Source: Nitrospirota bacterium | GTDB taxonomy: Bacteria; Nitrospirota; Thermodesulfovibrionia; Thermodesulfovibrionales; Dissulfurispiraceae | Direction: 5' to 3' | Assembly (NCBI GenBank): GCA_040752355.1 | Contig: JBFMHE010000005.1 | Span: forward strand, 62,001 to 126,000 | DNA: 64,000 nucleotides | Part shown: in pieces, positions 34,779-42,857 of the stretch | Layout of the letters: each line of letters begins with the position of its first letter | Position numbering within the stretch: the stretch's first letter is position 1 | Position numbers and translations under genes: made by a program | The notes under the pieces: model-generated | Seen by the model: only the letters and a program-made list of their open reading frames with translations | Database searches by the model: none | Told to the model about the DNA's origin: nothing

Positions 34779-34900
34779 GGCAGGATACAGTAATTGAGCA
34801 GCTTCATTTGATAGGGTTTGCTTATCAAAGCCCCCGCACGAGGGGAGCTCAGCGGCGTGCGCCGCTGAGATGAAGTAAAGCAAAAGTACTGTATCCTGCC
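34779..34900. other. Cloverleaf-like inverted-repeat element
   Basis: Outer arms GGCAGGATACAGTA (34779-34792) and TACTGTATCCTGCC (34887-34900) are perfectly complementary. Inside, CTTCAT (34802-34807) pairs with ATGAAG (34870-34875) around three hairpins: TTTGATA/TATCAAA (34807-34829), CCCC/GGGG (about 34832-34845) and CTCAGCGGC/GCCGCTGAG (34848-34869). It could be a structured leader or ncRNA, or a small MITE-like insertion. The rest of the 310-bp gap (34683-34992) shows no gene. Confidence 0.6.
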
Positions 34901-34992
34901 CTTTCGTATCTTGTCAGTACAGCAGGGTCTGCTCCCCGGAAGATTACGACCCCGGCTGTTCTGCAGAGCAAAGAGCTAAGGAGGTAATGTTC

Positions 34993-35700
34993 ATGAGACG
35001 AACGCACCTATTCATTATTACGATTGCAGCAGCCTTTGTGGTCGGTATGCTTCTGGTCCCTCCGGCCGCGCAACAGGCATGGGGAGGGGACTACGGCACG
35101 CCGCGCGGCACTGAAAGCGGTACCGGCAGCGCAGCGATGGACTCCTCGGGGACCTCATCAGGATCGATGCGCGGCGGCGCCGATAGCGAATCATCGGGAT
35201 CCGATACGCGAGGGAGGACCAACTTCCAGGATACCCCTACCTGGAGAGGAACCGACCCGTACGGGACGACTAACGGGACGACCGGCACCACCAGGGGAGA
35301 CGGTGTACAGGACGGCACTACGAGAGACGGCGGTACTACAGAAGGCGCTACCGGCACCGGTACCGACGCGGGAACGGACACAGGGACCACGCGGGGTGGT
35401 GACATCGGCACCGAATCGTTTGAGCGGGGCAGCATGGGGACTCCCGATTCGGGTATCGGGACGACTGACGGCGCTGCCGGGACGGGCGGAACAGGGGCGA
35501 CCGATGATACGACCGGCACTACGCGGGGCGGCGCTGACCTTGAAGGCGGCAATACCCAGCTTGACTCTCTTGACGGCACCACGCGGGGCGACGGTACGAT
35601 GAATGAAACAACAGGCGACACCGGCACGACCGGAGGCGGTACCGATAGGGGAACTGCCGGCGGTACCACGGGAGGCGACGCTGCAGGCAGCGGTATGTAG
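34993..35700 (+). CDS. Secreted Gly/Thr-rich (S/T)xRG-motif protein 3
   Basis: A 235-residue protein with a signal peptide (LFIITIAAAFVVGMLLVPPAAQQAWG). The long Gly/Thr/Asp-rich mature part repeats TTRGDG, TTRGGD, SMRGGA, TPRG and DTRG about every 15-25 residues. No Cys or folded domain is apparent, so it is probably intrinsically disordered. The ATG at 34993 has AAGGAGG at good spacing; the ATG two codons earlier is too close to it. It follows the cloverleaf-like element. Confidence 0.68.
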   Translation: MRRTHLFIITIAAAFVVGMLLVPPAAQQAWGGDYGTPRGTESGTGSAAMDSSGTSSGSMRGGADSESSGSDTRGRTNFQDTPTWRGTDPYGTTNGTTGTTRGDGVQDGTTRDGGTTEGATGTGTDAGTDTGTTRGGDIGTESFERGSMGTPDSGIGTTDGAAGTGGTGATDDTTGTTRGGADLEGGNTQLDSLDGTTRGDGTMNETTGDTGTTGGGTDRGTAGGTTGGDAAGSGM

Positions 35701-35754
35701 CGCTTCGCTAATGAGTAATTCCGTCACTATGATGAACCAATAAGGAGACCGACT

Positions 35755-36180
35755 ATGAAAAGATCAATGATCCTTCTCGGTATGCTTGCAGTTGCCGTAC
35801 TTGCGCTCTCGACGGGCTTCTCGTCTGATGCATATTCCTCGACCATGCTTGACAGGAGCACGGACCTCGCCATGGGCGGCGGGCAGCGGGGTGAGGAGCA
35901 GGAGACCACCAGGGGCACGCAGCCTCCTCCGGGTGAAGGGACTTCCGGAACAACCGGCGGAACAACCGGGCAGACAGGGACCGGTACAGGCACGGACACG
36001 GGAACGGGGACTACGAGAGGTACAGGGGATACCGAAACCGGTACGGGCACCGGCACGATGAGAGGCGGTGATACGGGGACGACCGACAGCACGACCCCGG
36101 GAACGACCGGCGGTACGACACGCGGCAGTGGTACGCAGAGCGGCACGGGAGGAAGCTCGGGCAGCTCCAGCCGTTACTAG
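35755..36180 (+). CDS. Secreted Gly/Thr-rich (S/T)xRG-motif protein 4
   Basis: A 141-residue protein with a signal peptide (MILLGMLAVAVLALSTGFSSDAYS), then TTRG, TMRGGD and TTRGSG motifs inside Gly/Thr/Ser stretches. It ends GGSSGSSSRY, so its C-terminus is aromatic. It lies 54 bp after protein 3 and probably shares its transcript. A strong terminator follows at 36245. Function unknown. Confidence 0.65.
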   Translation: MKRSMILLGMLAVAVLALSTGFSSDAYSSTMLDRSTDLAMGGGQRGEEQETTRGTQPPPGEGTSGTTGGTTGQTGTGTGTDTGTGTTRGTGDTETGTGTGTMRGGDTGTTDSTTPGTTGGTTRGSGTQSGTGGSSGSSSRY

Positions 36181-36244
36181 GAGAGGGGAGAGGCGACTTC
36201 TCTTTCCCGGTACGTAACGGGTCCTGCCCGTTGCGTGCCGGGGC

Positions 36245-36286
36245 ATACAAGAAGGGAGGCCCTGCCATGGGCCTCCCTTCTTGTAT
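36245..36286. terminator. Bidirectional terminator hairpin
   Basis: An 18-bp perfect stem (36245-36262 with 36269-36286) and a 6-nt loop. It lies between the convergent (S/T)xRG protein 4 gene and the small glycine-zipper gene and can serve both strands. Confidence 0.75.
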
Positions 36287-36318
36287 GGATCGTACTGAGC
36301 GCTGCCATCCTGCAGCGC

Positions 36319-36579
36319 TCAGGTGTATCCCAGCTCATCGCTTTCCTGGTAGAGCGGTGAGGACGAGCTGTAGAGCTCGATTTCCGCTTCGGCAGCGCGC
36401 CGCTCATGGATGCCGCCGAGCACCGAGCCGGCTACGAGCCCCGCTGCAGCACCGATAACGCCTCCCCGCGACGGGCGCTCCGGATCGGCCAGCACTCCCA
36501 GGGCGGTCCCCACTGCGGTCGATGCCCCGATCCAGAGAAGATACCGTACGCTGATCATGTCCCCTTCTCTCCTGCTCAT
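36319..36579 (-). CDS. Small glycine-zipper membrane protein
   Basis: An 86-residue protein with two hydrophobic glycine-rich segments (YLLWIGASTAVGTALGVLA and GGVIGAAAGLVAGSVLGGI) and an acidic Ser/Tyr-rich tail. The layout is that of glycine-zipper membrane proteins. Its ATG overlaps the stop of the TPR gene (ATGA), so it is translationally coupled. A second in-frame ATG at 36558 has a better ribosome site and may be the real start. Role unknown. Confidence 0.6.
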   Translation of the reverse strand: MSRREGDMISVRYLLWIGASTAVGTALGVLADPERPSRGGVIGAAAGLVAGSVLGGIHERRAAEAEIELYSSSSPLYQESDELGYT

Positions 36580-38012
36580 GAAGCTGTCCTGCGAATCCTT
36601 TCGAGCGCGGAGAGCGCCTCGCGGTGCTCGAAGGGGTAGTACTCGGACGTAAAGACCTTCAGTGCATCGTCGTATGCGCGAGCTGCCTTGGTCAGATACT
36701 CTTCCTTATCGATGAACTTTGAAAGCCGGCGATAGAGAGTGCCGAGGCGGTACTGCAGCGAAGCATAGTCGTACGGATGGGCGAGGATGGTTTTTATCGT
36801 GAGCGCCTCGCCGTAGGCATGAAGAGCGGCGCGTACCGCCCCTTCCTCCTCCTTCACTTCGAGGATCGCTGAAAGTACGTCGCCGATGCGCTCTTGTACC
36901 GATGCATAGTCGAGGGGAGCGCTTTCAGGACGGTACACGTTCAGCGCTTCACGGTACGCGCCCGCGGCCCTGGAGAGATTTTCCTCCTTATCCCTGTGCT
37001 CGGCGAGGGCGCGGCAGGCATCGCCCCGCTTGAGCTGTGTCTCTGCACAAGCGAGCGGATGGGCCTCGACGGTAGAGACGCGCAGCGCCCTGTCATATGC
37101 CCGGATGGCGTCGACGAGCGGCTCCGGCTCGTGCCTGAGCTCGGCGAGGGTCCTGCAGCAGTCGCCGATTGCCCGTTGTGCAAACGCGTACTCCTGGGGG
37201 AAAGTCTCGGCCGTCTGGACCCTCAGCGCCTCCTCATAGGCGTCGACCGCCTTCAGGAGGTTCTCCTCCTGGCTGCGGAGCTCGGAGAGTGAACGGTAGA
37301 GAGTGCCGAGCATGCTGCAGGCCGCTCCGTAATTGAGAGGATAGGTTTCGAGGGTGTATATCCTGAGCGACTCCTCGAAAGCGCGGGTCGCCTTGCCGAG
37401 GCAGTCCTCCTTACTGCGGAAGTCTGCGAGCGCCCTGTAGGCATGGCCGAGATTCGTCAGCGCCATTGCGTAATTCACCGGGAAGGCGTCTGCTGTGTAT
37501 ACCTTGAGCGATTCGGTAAAGGCGTTGACCGACTTGGCAAGGTACTTCTCTCTCTCTTCGAATTCCGCCACCCTGAAGCAGACGTCGCCCCGGCTGTACT
37601 GGATCAGGGCATAGTCGTCGGCATCCTGCTGGAAGGGCGTATACCGGAGCGCCTCCTCGTATGCCTGGAGCGCCTTCAGCAGATGCTCGTGGGGCGACCG
37701 CGAGAGCGCCATGTGCGCGTAGCAGTTCCCTTCGCTCTTTTTGATGCGGGCGTACACCCCCGTATCCCACTCTTTCCGGAAATTGAGGAGGAGGTCGCTG
37801 TAGATCGCCAGGGCATCCCTGGGCATGTTCTCTTTGAGCAGCATATCGGCCGTGTCGAGCCGGCTCATGAGCTTGCTCCGGTAGAGTTTTTTCCTTCTGT
37901 TATCGGAAAGGTAATAGACGATGCCCAGTATGATGCTGGCGGTCAGTGCTCCGAGTACGCCGCCGATCAACCCAACGACCCATCGGCTCGGGTCGAAACC
38001 GTCGAAAGCCAT
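36576..38012 (-). CDS. Membrane-anchored TPR-repeat protein
   Basis: A 478-residue protein with one N-terminal transmembrane helix (VVGLIGGVLGALTASIILGIVYYLS), then seven or more long TPR-type repeats. Each contains A..AYEEALRVYT.E.FP.NYA......G..YR.LAE.R.KEENL. This repeat type is common in bacterial scaffold proteins and in CHAT or STAND proteins; no such effector domain is present here. The frame extends 24 codons upstream, but the ATG at 38012 has AAGGAG. A promoter is at 38085-38113. Confidence 0.75.
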   Translation of the reverse strand: MAFDGFDPSRWVVGLIGGVLGALTASIILGIVYYLSDNRRKKLYRSKLMSRLDTADMLLKENMPRDALAIYSDLLLNFRKEWDTGVYARIKKSEGNCYAHMALSRSPHEHLLKALQAYEEALRYTPFQQDADDYALIQYSRGDVCFRVAEFEEREKYLAKSVNAFTESLKVYTADAFPVNYAMALTNLGHAYRALADFRSKEDCLGKATRAFEESLRIYTLETYPLNYGAACSMLGTLYRSLSELRSQEENLLKAVDAYEEALRVQTAETFPQEYAFAQRAIGDCCRTLAELRHEPEPLVDAIRAYDRALRVSTVEAHPLACAETQLKRGDACRALAEHRDKEENLSRAAGAYREALNVYRPESAPLDYASVQERIGDVLSAILEVKEEEGAVRAALHAYGEALTIKTILAHPYDYASLQYRLGTLYRRLSKFIDKEEYLTKAARAYDDALKVFTSEYYPFEHREALSALERIRRTAS

Positions 38013-38084
38013 CGATTGCCGCTCCTTGAGAAGTCCCCCGAACACGCCGCAGTGCACGATGCTGATCCCTCCGGCGTTGTGCAT

Positions 38085-38113
38085 ATATTACCAGGTTGAC
38101 CGTATATGTTCAA
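38085..38113 (-). promoter_or_regulatory. Sigma-70 promoter of TPR gene
   Basis: Minus strand TTGAAC (38113-38108), a 17-bp spacer, and TAATAT (38090-38085). Confidence 0.6.
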
Positions 38114-38547
38114 TCGCGGAAGCCTCCCGAACTTGACAGGTGCGGTAAAAGGGGCTATGGTTTAAGTAAAGAAAATAGTAGTGGCCTGTGTTCCGCAAGG
38201 GAGAGCGTTACCGTAGTGTGGAGCGTACGTCCGACAGCGCACTGAGGTGCATACACGCTTCTCTTTCTCTCTCTCCTAATAAAGCTTTCCCTGAAATCTC
38301 CAGTCAGCGATAACCCGGCGGTCCTTAACAAAGGCAGCATCACCGAGGCAGGGACTAACCATGGAGCGATAGTGAGCGCCGCTGAAGCCGCATGACCTCT
38401 CCAGCGATGCCGGCCCTATTGTCAGCAGCCTTAACAGCTAGGTGGGGCCGTCGCGGGGCGGGCGGAATGCTCTCTGAACGGTATGTTCTGGCAGTGGAAC
38501 CGAAAACGGCAGCGATGATTTTAAACGTCCATAAGGAGGTGCTTGGT
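38114..38547. other. Non-coding divergent interval
   Basis: A gap of about 430 bp before the YHS gene. It holds the forward promoter at 38133-38161 and otherwise no convincing gene. The frame that continues upstream of the YHS ATG lacks a ribosome site. The transcript would have a leader of about 380 nt, long enough for a structured RNA, but I could not match a known class. Confidence 0.4.
38133..38161 (+). promoter_or_regulatory. Candidate sigma-70 promoter toward YHS gene
   Basis: TTGACA (38133-38138), a 17-bp spacer, and TATGGT (38156-38161). Confidence 0.45.
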
Positions 38548-39219
38548 ATGGCGTACGATCCGGTGTGCAAGATGGAGGTCAGCGAGAACGAGACGCAGTA
38601 TACGAGCCAGTACGGAGGGAAAACCTACTATTTCTGTTCGTCGGGCTGTAAAACCGAGTTCGATGCATACCCGGAGCGGTTTGCGACGGCAGAGAGCGCC
38701 GCCAGGACCATAGGAGTGGAAGGGGGAGCGGCAGGGTATGGCGCCGGCGCCTCAGCAAAAGGAAAGGCATCGGAGACCTACCAGAAATTCAGGGAGAGCC
38801 AGACGTACCAGAAGGCCCTCGGCAAGGGGCATGAATTGACAGACAAGGCAAAAGGCCAGGCCAGGACCATGATCGACAAGCAGCGCGACCGCAGCTCCAG
38901 TATGCTGGGAAGCGTGGCTTCCGCGTTACGGCAGACAGCCCAGCAGCTCCAGTCGCAGGAGCAGGGCTCGATCGCCCGCTATGCGGACAGCGCTGCCGCC
39001 AAGGTGGACCAGCTCTCGGGGTACCTCCGCGACAAGGATGCCGACCAGCTCATCGGCGAGGCGGAGCGCATGGTGCGGCGCCGGCCGGCAGTCTTCCTGG
39101 GTGGAGCCTTCGCGCTCGGATTCGCCCTTTCGCGGTTTCTCAAGAGCTCCGGCATGCGTGCAGGCAGTCCCGGCGGCCACGGCGGATCAAAGAGCTATTC
39201 CGCGGGGATGAGCGCATGA
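38548..39219 (+). CDS. YHS-domain protein with amphipathic-helix tail
   Basis: A 223-residue protein. Residues 1-50 form a YHS/TRASH-type metal-binding domain (YDPVCKMEV with KTYYFCSSGCKTEFDAYPERF). A helical region follows, then SQEQGSIARYADSAAAKVDQLSGYLRDKDADQLIGEAERMVRRRPAVFLGGAFALGFALSRFLKSS, which resembles the C-terminal membrane-anchoring part of nutrient-deprivation-induced and DUF883-like proteins. The ATG at 38548 has AAGGAGG. It is the first gene of a three-gene stress-type cassette. Confidence 0.75.
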   Translation: MAYDPVCKMEVSENETQYTSQYGGKTYYFCSSGCKTEFDAYPERFATAESAARTIGVEGGAAGYGAGASAKGKASETYQKFRESQTYQKALGKGHELTDKAKGQARTMIDKQRDRSSSMLGSVASALRQTAQQLQSQEQGSIARYADSAAAKVDQLSGYLRDKDADQLIGEAERMVRRRPAVFLGGAFALGFALSRFLKSSGMRAGSPGGHGGSKSYSAGMSA

Positions 39220-39286
39220 CGGGGGGCTCATGCAGTGTTAAACGGCAAAGGCCTTAGCAGGGAGGCCCTAGCAGGGAGGAATGACT

Positions 39287-39676
39287 ATGAATCACACGCG
39301 CGAAGAACAATCGCTCGGCGAGCTTCTCTCGGATCTCTCCCAGGAGACGCAGAGACTGTTTCGCCAGGAGGTCGAGCTCGCAAAGACGGAGATGTCGCTC
39401 AAGATGTCTCACGTACTAAAGGATATTGCCTTTCTCGCCATCGGCGGCGCGGTCGCCTATGCGGGATTGCTGGCGCTGATAAGCGCCGTCATCCTCGGCC
39501 TCGGCACGGGAATCCCCTGGTGGCTTTCGGCGCTCCTTGTCGGTGCGGTTGTCGCAGGGATCGGCTATGTGCTGGTGAAGAAGGGTATGGACGATCTCAA
39601 GAGAAAGGAATACGTGCCGAAGCAGACCCTTGAAACGATTAAGGAGGACAAACGATGGCTGAAAGAGAAGATGTGA
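39287..39676 (+). CDS. Phage holin family (holin-X/YqjE-like) membrane protein
   Basis: A 129-residue protein. Its N-terminal amphipathic helix is SLGELLSDLSQETQRLFRQEVELAKTEMSLK, with two transmembrane helices (LAIGGAVAYAGLLALISAVILGL and LSALLVGAVVAGIGYVLV). This is the Phage_holin_3_6/YqjE layout. Despite the name, these are chromosomal proteins next to DUF883/DUF3618 genes, not lysis proteins. The start at 39287 is favoured by GGGAGG spacing over an ATG two codons earlier. It overlaps the next gene by 22 bp. Confidence 0.8.
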   Translation: MNHTREEQSLGELLSDLSQETQRLFRQEVELAKTEMSLKMSHVLKDIAFLAIGGAVAYAGLLALISAVILGLGTGIPWWLSALLVGAVVAGIGYVLVKKGMDDLKRKEYVPKQTLETIKEDKRWLKEKM

Positions 39677-40584
39677 ATGTGGTCCGCAGCCGGAGAGGGG
39701 CTGCCTATACGGCGCCGCGCGGCGGAGCGGCTTCCGGAGGCGGCGAAGAGCGAAACCCGGATGAGATCAGGTCCGATATCGAACAGACAAGGGCCGAGCT
39801 GGGCGACACGGTCGAAGCGATCAAGGAGAAGTTCTCATCCGAGCACATGAAGGCTCAGGTCAAAGAATCAACGGTGGGGAGGGCGAGGAGAATGAGCAGG
39901 AGAGCGCAAGGGAGGGCACGAGAGATGGGTTCGAACATTGCCGATACCATTCGCAGCAACCCGGTCCCGGCCGCCATGGTGGGAGTGGGCCTCGGGTGGC
40001 TTATCATGAAGGGGGCGCGCGGCGACGGTAACGGGCGCGAGACGACCCTGAGCGAACGCGAAACCTTCGCGTATGCCCCGGGCGGACAGATCTGGACCGA
40101 GGAGGGGCAGGGGACCGGCGGCGGATATGAGCAGCAACCCTCTGCCCGGGAGACAGCGAAGGGAAGGGCAGAGCAGTTCGCCGGGCAGGCCCGCGCCAAG
40201 GCCGAAGAGGTGACCGGCCAGGTGCGCGAGAGGGCCGGGCAGATGACCGGGCAGGCGCGGGAGAAAGCGTCCCAGCTCACCTCCAAAGCCAGGGAGCAGG
40301 CCGACAGGGTAGGGGGAATGGCCAGACAGCGGGCGCGGCAGACGAAAGAGAACGTGCGGGATATGATGCAGAGCAATCCGCTCGGCGTCGGCGCAATGGC
40401 GCTGGGACTTGGAGCGCTCTTCGGTCTTATCATCCCCGAGTCGCGGCGAGAGGAAGAGCTCATGGGCGGGGCGAGCGAGAGCCTCATGGGCAAGGCGAAA
40501 GAGACTGCCCAGGGCATCATGGAAAAGGCCCAGCGGTCTGCCGAGAAAGCGAAAGAGGCGGCTATGGAAGAGGCCAGGAGCTAG
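39655..40584 (+). CDS. DUF3618-domain protein with LEA-like helical repeats
   Basis: A 309-residue protein. Residues about 33-75 carry a DUF3618 motif (NPDEIRSDIEQTRAELGDTVEAI). Two short hydrophobic segments (NPVPAAMVGVGLGWLIM and NPLGVGAMALGLGALFGLIIP) flank a long amphipathic region of repeated ARAKAEEVTGQVRERAG/AREKASQLTSKAREQA units, as in LEA or apolipoprotein-like stress proteins. It starts inside the end of the holin-X gene. It probably coats or bends the inner membrane under stress; this is inferred. Confidence 0.78.
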   Translation: MAEREDVNVVRSRRGAAYTAPRGGAASGGGEERNPDEIRSDIEQTRAELGDTVEAIKEKFSSEHMKAQVKESTVGRARRMSRRAQGRAREMGSNIADTIRSNPVPAAMVGVGLGWLIMKGARGDGNGRETTLSERETFAYAPGGQIWTEEGQGTGGGYEQQPSARETAKGRAEQFAGQARAKAEEVTGQVRERAGQMTGQAREKASQLTSKAREQADRVGGMARQRARQTKENVRDMMQSNPLGVGAMALGLGALFGLIIPESRREEELMGGASESLMGKAKETAQGIMEKAQRSAEKAKEAAMEEARS

Positions 40585-40626
40585 TGTCCGTTCCCGGACA
40601 TAGCGAGCGGCCGTGCAGGAGGACCT

Positions 40627-40646
40627 GCCCGGCAGCGCTGCCGGGC
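40627..40646. terminator. Terminator-type palindrome
   Basis: GCCCGGCAGCGCTGCCGGGC, a 20-bp perfect palindrome between the convergent DUF3618 gene and the TPR gene that ends the signalling operon. No T-run. Confidence 0.5.
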
Positions 40647-40648
40647 CC

Positions 40649-41257
40649 CTACTTTGTAAGCTGCCTGTAGTTCTCGCAGGCGACCTGGTTTCCCCTGTCG
40701 CAGACCCTCTTGAAGTCCGCCGCCGCTTTCATGGTGTATGCAAAGCCGCGGGAGAAGATCGCTTCGCTGTACTCGGGCCGGAGGCCGATCGCCTTGTTGA
40801 AGTCCTCGATGGCCTCGTCGTACCGCTCGAGGCGCGAGTAGGCGATGCCGCGATTATGGTAGGCCTCGGGAAACTTCGGGTTCAGCTCGATGACCCTGGT
40901 CTCATCCTCGATGGTCTTGTCGAAGCGCCCTTTTTTGAAGTGCGAGAGCCCCCGGTAGTGGTATATCTCCGCATCCCGGGGGGCTGCGGAGAGGACTTTG
41001 TTGAAATCTTCGATGGCCCTGTCGTAATCTCCGGACTTGTAGTAGGAGAGTCCGCGGTTATAATAGGCGTCGGTGAAGTCGGCGTAAAGCGCGATCGCCT
41101 TGCTGTAGTCGACGATCGCCTTGTCGTAGCGCCCGTCGTTGAAGAGGGTATTGCCACTGTTGAAAAAGTGCAGCGCCTCTGCCTCCGACGCCCGTGCGGC
41201 GCCGTGTGCAAAGAGAACCGCTACGACTACCAGGAATGCCATGCTCACTTTTTTCAT
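40649..41257 (-). CDS. Periplasmic TPR-repeat protein, last gene of signalling operon
   Basis: A 202-residue protein with a signal peptide (MAFLVVVAVLFAHGAARA). Four to five canonical 34-residue TPRs follow (AEALHFFNSGNTLFNDGRYDKAIVDYSKAI pattern), then a Sel1-like end, CDRGNQVACENYRQL. It begins 16 bp after the REC-kinase gene with GGAGCG before the ATG, so it is probably its co-transcribed neighbour. It may bind an envelope partner of the signalling system. No such partner is identifiable. Confidence 0.78.
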   Translation of the reverse strand: MKKVSMAFLVVVAVLFAHGAARASEAEALHFFNSGNTLFNDGRYDKAIVDYSKAIALYADFTDAYYNRGLSYYKSGDYDRAIEDFNKVLSAAPRDAEIYHYRGLSHFKKGRFDKTIEDETRVIELNPKFPEAYHNRGIAYSRLERYDEAIEDFNKAIGLRPEYSEAIFSRGFAYTMKAAADFKRVCDRGNQVACENYRQLTK

Positions 41258-41273
41258 GCTCGCTCCGGCGCCG

Positions 41274-42833
41274 CTATGAAGACTTCAGGGCGGGGAAGTA
41301 AAGGGTGAATACCGTCCCGCGTCCTTTTGCGCTCTCCAGGACGATCTCGCCGCCGTGATTCTTGACGATGCCGTATACGGCGGCGAGCCCGAGACCGGTG
41401 CCCTTCCCGGTCTCCTTGGTGGTGAAGAACGGCTCGAAGGCGCGCGCCTTCGTCGCTTCATCCATGCCTATGCCGGTGTCCGCAACGCGAACGCGGACAA
41501 ACGGCCCTTCGAGCTGCCCGTCCGGGGAATACCTTCCGTTCAGCAGGCCGGGAAGGAGACGGTCCTGCCTGCTGTCGACCATATCCGTGGTTATGGTGAT
41601 CGTGCCGCCGTCGGGCATGGCGTCGCGGGCGTTGATAATGAGGTTCATGATGACCTGGCCTATCTGGGTGCCGTTCCCCTTCATTATGTGCACGGAAGGA
41701 CTGAAATTATTCCGGAGGGCGATCTTGGGATTGAGGAGCTTGGAAACCATGGCTGCCGCGGCTTCCACCGCCTCGTTGATGTGCAGGGAGGTGAACTCGC
41801 TGTTGCCCCTCCGTGAAAAGCTCAGCAGCTGCGAGACCACCTGGGACGCATGCTGCGCGGCCGTCTCTATCACCTCGAGCTTGTTCAGCACGCTTTCGGT
41901 GAGCGTCTCCTTGTCATAGGTGAGGATCATCTCGGTCTGGCCGAGGATCGCCGTAAGGATATTGTTGAAGTCGTGGGCCATCCCGCCGGCGAGCGTTCCG
42001 ATCGACTCCATCTTCTGCGTACGGAGCAGCTGCTCCCGCAGCCGCTTCTTTTCGGTGATGTCCCGGCAGAAGGCCTGTATGATCTGGCCCCCGTCCATCT
42101 CGATCATCTTCGCGCTGACCTCGAGAGATATCCGGTCCCCGGTCTTCGTACGATGTTCCGCCTCGAAGAGCAGCGGTCTCCCGGTCGAGAGCCAGGCAAG
42201 GTGCTTTCGCCACTGCCCTGCGGCCTCGTCGCCTTCGAGGAGAGCGATGCTCTCTCCCAGCAGCTCTCCGATAGTGTACCCCAGCATCTCGCAGGCGCGG
42301 GGGTTGAGGTCCAGGAACATGCCGTCGGCGCTCATGATCACGATGCCGTCGGTGGCGTGGTTGAATAATTCCTTGCGCAGTTTCTCTGCGATGGTCAGAT
42401 CCCTGGTGCGCTCGTCTACGAGGTCCTTCAGCTCGGAGTGCTCCTTCTCGATCTCCTGAGCCTTGATGCGCTTATGCATGCCCTTTTCGACCGCCTTGAG
42501 CACATCGTTCTTGTCGAAGGGCTTCAGCAGGTAATCGAAGGCGCCGTACTGTATCGCCTTCCGGGCGGTCTCAACCGACGCATAGGCGGTCACGATCAGC
42601 ACCTCGGCGTCGGGGCGCATCCTCTTTATCTCCTGGAGCGCGGTAATGCCGTCCATCTGCGGCATCCTCAGGTCGAGGAGTATGACGCTGATCTCGTCCT
42701 GGGACAGGAGCTTCAGTCCTTCCAGGGCGCTGCTGGCGGTCTGGACCGGGTAGCGGTCCTTGATGATCATCTTCAGCGATTCCCGCGGACCCGCGTCGTC
42801 ATCGATAATCAATACTTTCGTTGCTGTGCTCAT
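41274..42833 (-). CDS. Receiver-PAS-histidine kinase hybrid (PhcR-like layout)
   Basis: A 519-residue protein. The N-terminal receiver has the acidic pocket D11-D13, phosphoacceptor Asp54 in LLDLRMP and KPF. A coiled-coil linker and PAS domain (about residues 150-265) follow, then HisKA with H in GGMAHDFNN, and a complete HATPase (N box NLIINARDAMP, G1 DTGIGM, G2 GKGTGLGL). A receiver followed by a kinase, without DNA-binding output, is the arrangement reported for Ralstonia PhcR. Ribosome site GAGGGGG. It is probably the phosphorylation target and relay of the two kinases upstream. Confidence 0.85.
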   Translation of the reverse strand: MSTATKVLIIDDDAGPRESLKMIIKDRYPVQTASSALEGLKLLSQDEISVILLDLRMPQMDGITALQEIKRMRPDAEVLIVTAYASVETARKAIQYGAFDYLLKPFDKNDVLKAVEKGMHKRIKAQEIEKEHSELKDLVDERTRDLTIAEKLRKELFNHATDGIVIMSADGMFLDLNPRACEMLGYTIGELLGESIALLEGDEAAGQWRKHLAWLSTGRPLLFEAEHRTKTGDRISLEVSAKMIEMDGGQIIQAFCRDITEKKRLREQLLRTQKMESIGTLAGGMAHDFNNILTAILGQTEMILTYDKETLTESVLNKLEVIETAAQHASQVVSQLLSFSRRGNSEFTSLHINEAVEAAAAMVSKLLNPKIALRNNFSPSVHIMKGNGTQIGQVIMNLIINARDAMPDGGTITITTDMVDSRQDRLLPGLLNGRYSPDGQLEGPFVRVRVADTGIGMDEATKARAFEPFFTTKETGKGTGLGLAAVYGIVKNHGGEIVLESAKGRGTVFTLYFPALKSS

Positions 42834-42857
42834 TCAAACCCCCTCGGGTGCATCGGT

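Noticed and set aside
35024-35602. Alternative-frame ORFs on both strands across the Gly/Thr-rich genes.
   Set aside because: Low-complexity GC-rich repeats keep other frames open by chance; only the annotated frame has a signal peptide and ribosome site.
38281-38400. AACCCGG and GGCAG blocks that looked like a second GEMM-type riboswitch on either strand.
   Set aside because: The conserved order of the aptamer and a terminator are not found; only fragments match.
39287-39676. Holin-family name as a sign of prophage.
   Set aside because: No other phage gene is present; this holin-X/YqjE type is a chromosomal stress-associated protein beside DUF3618.
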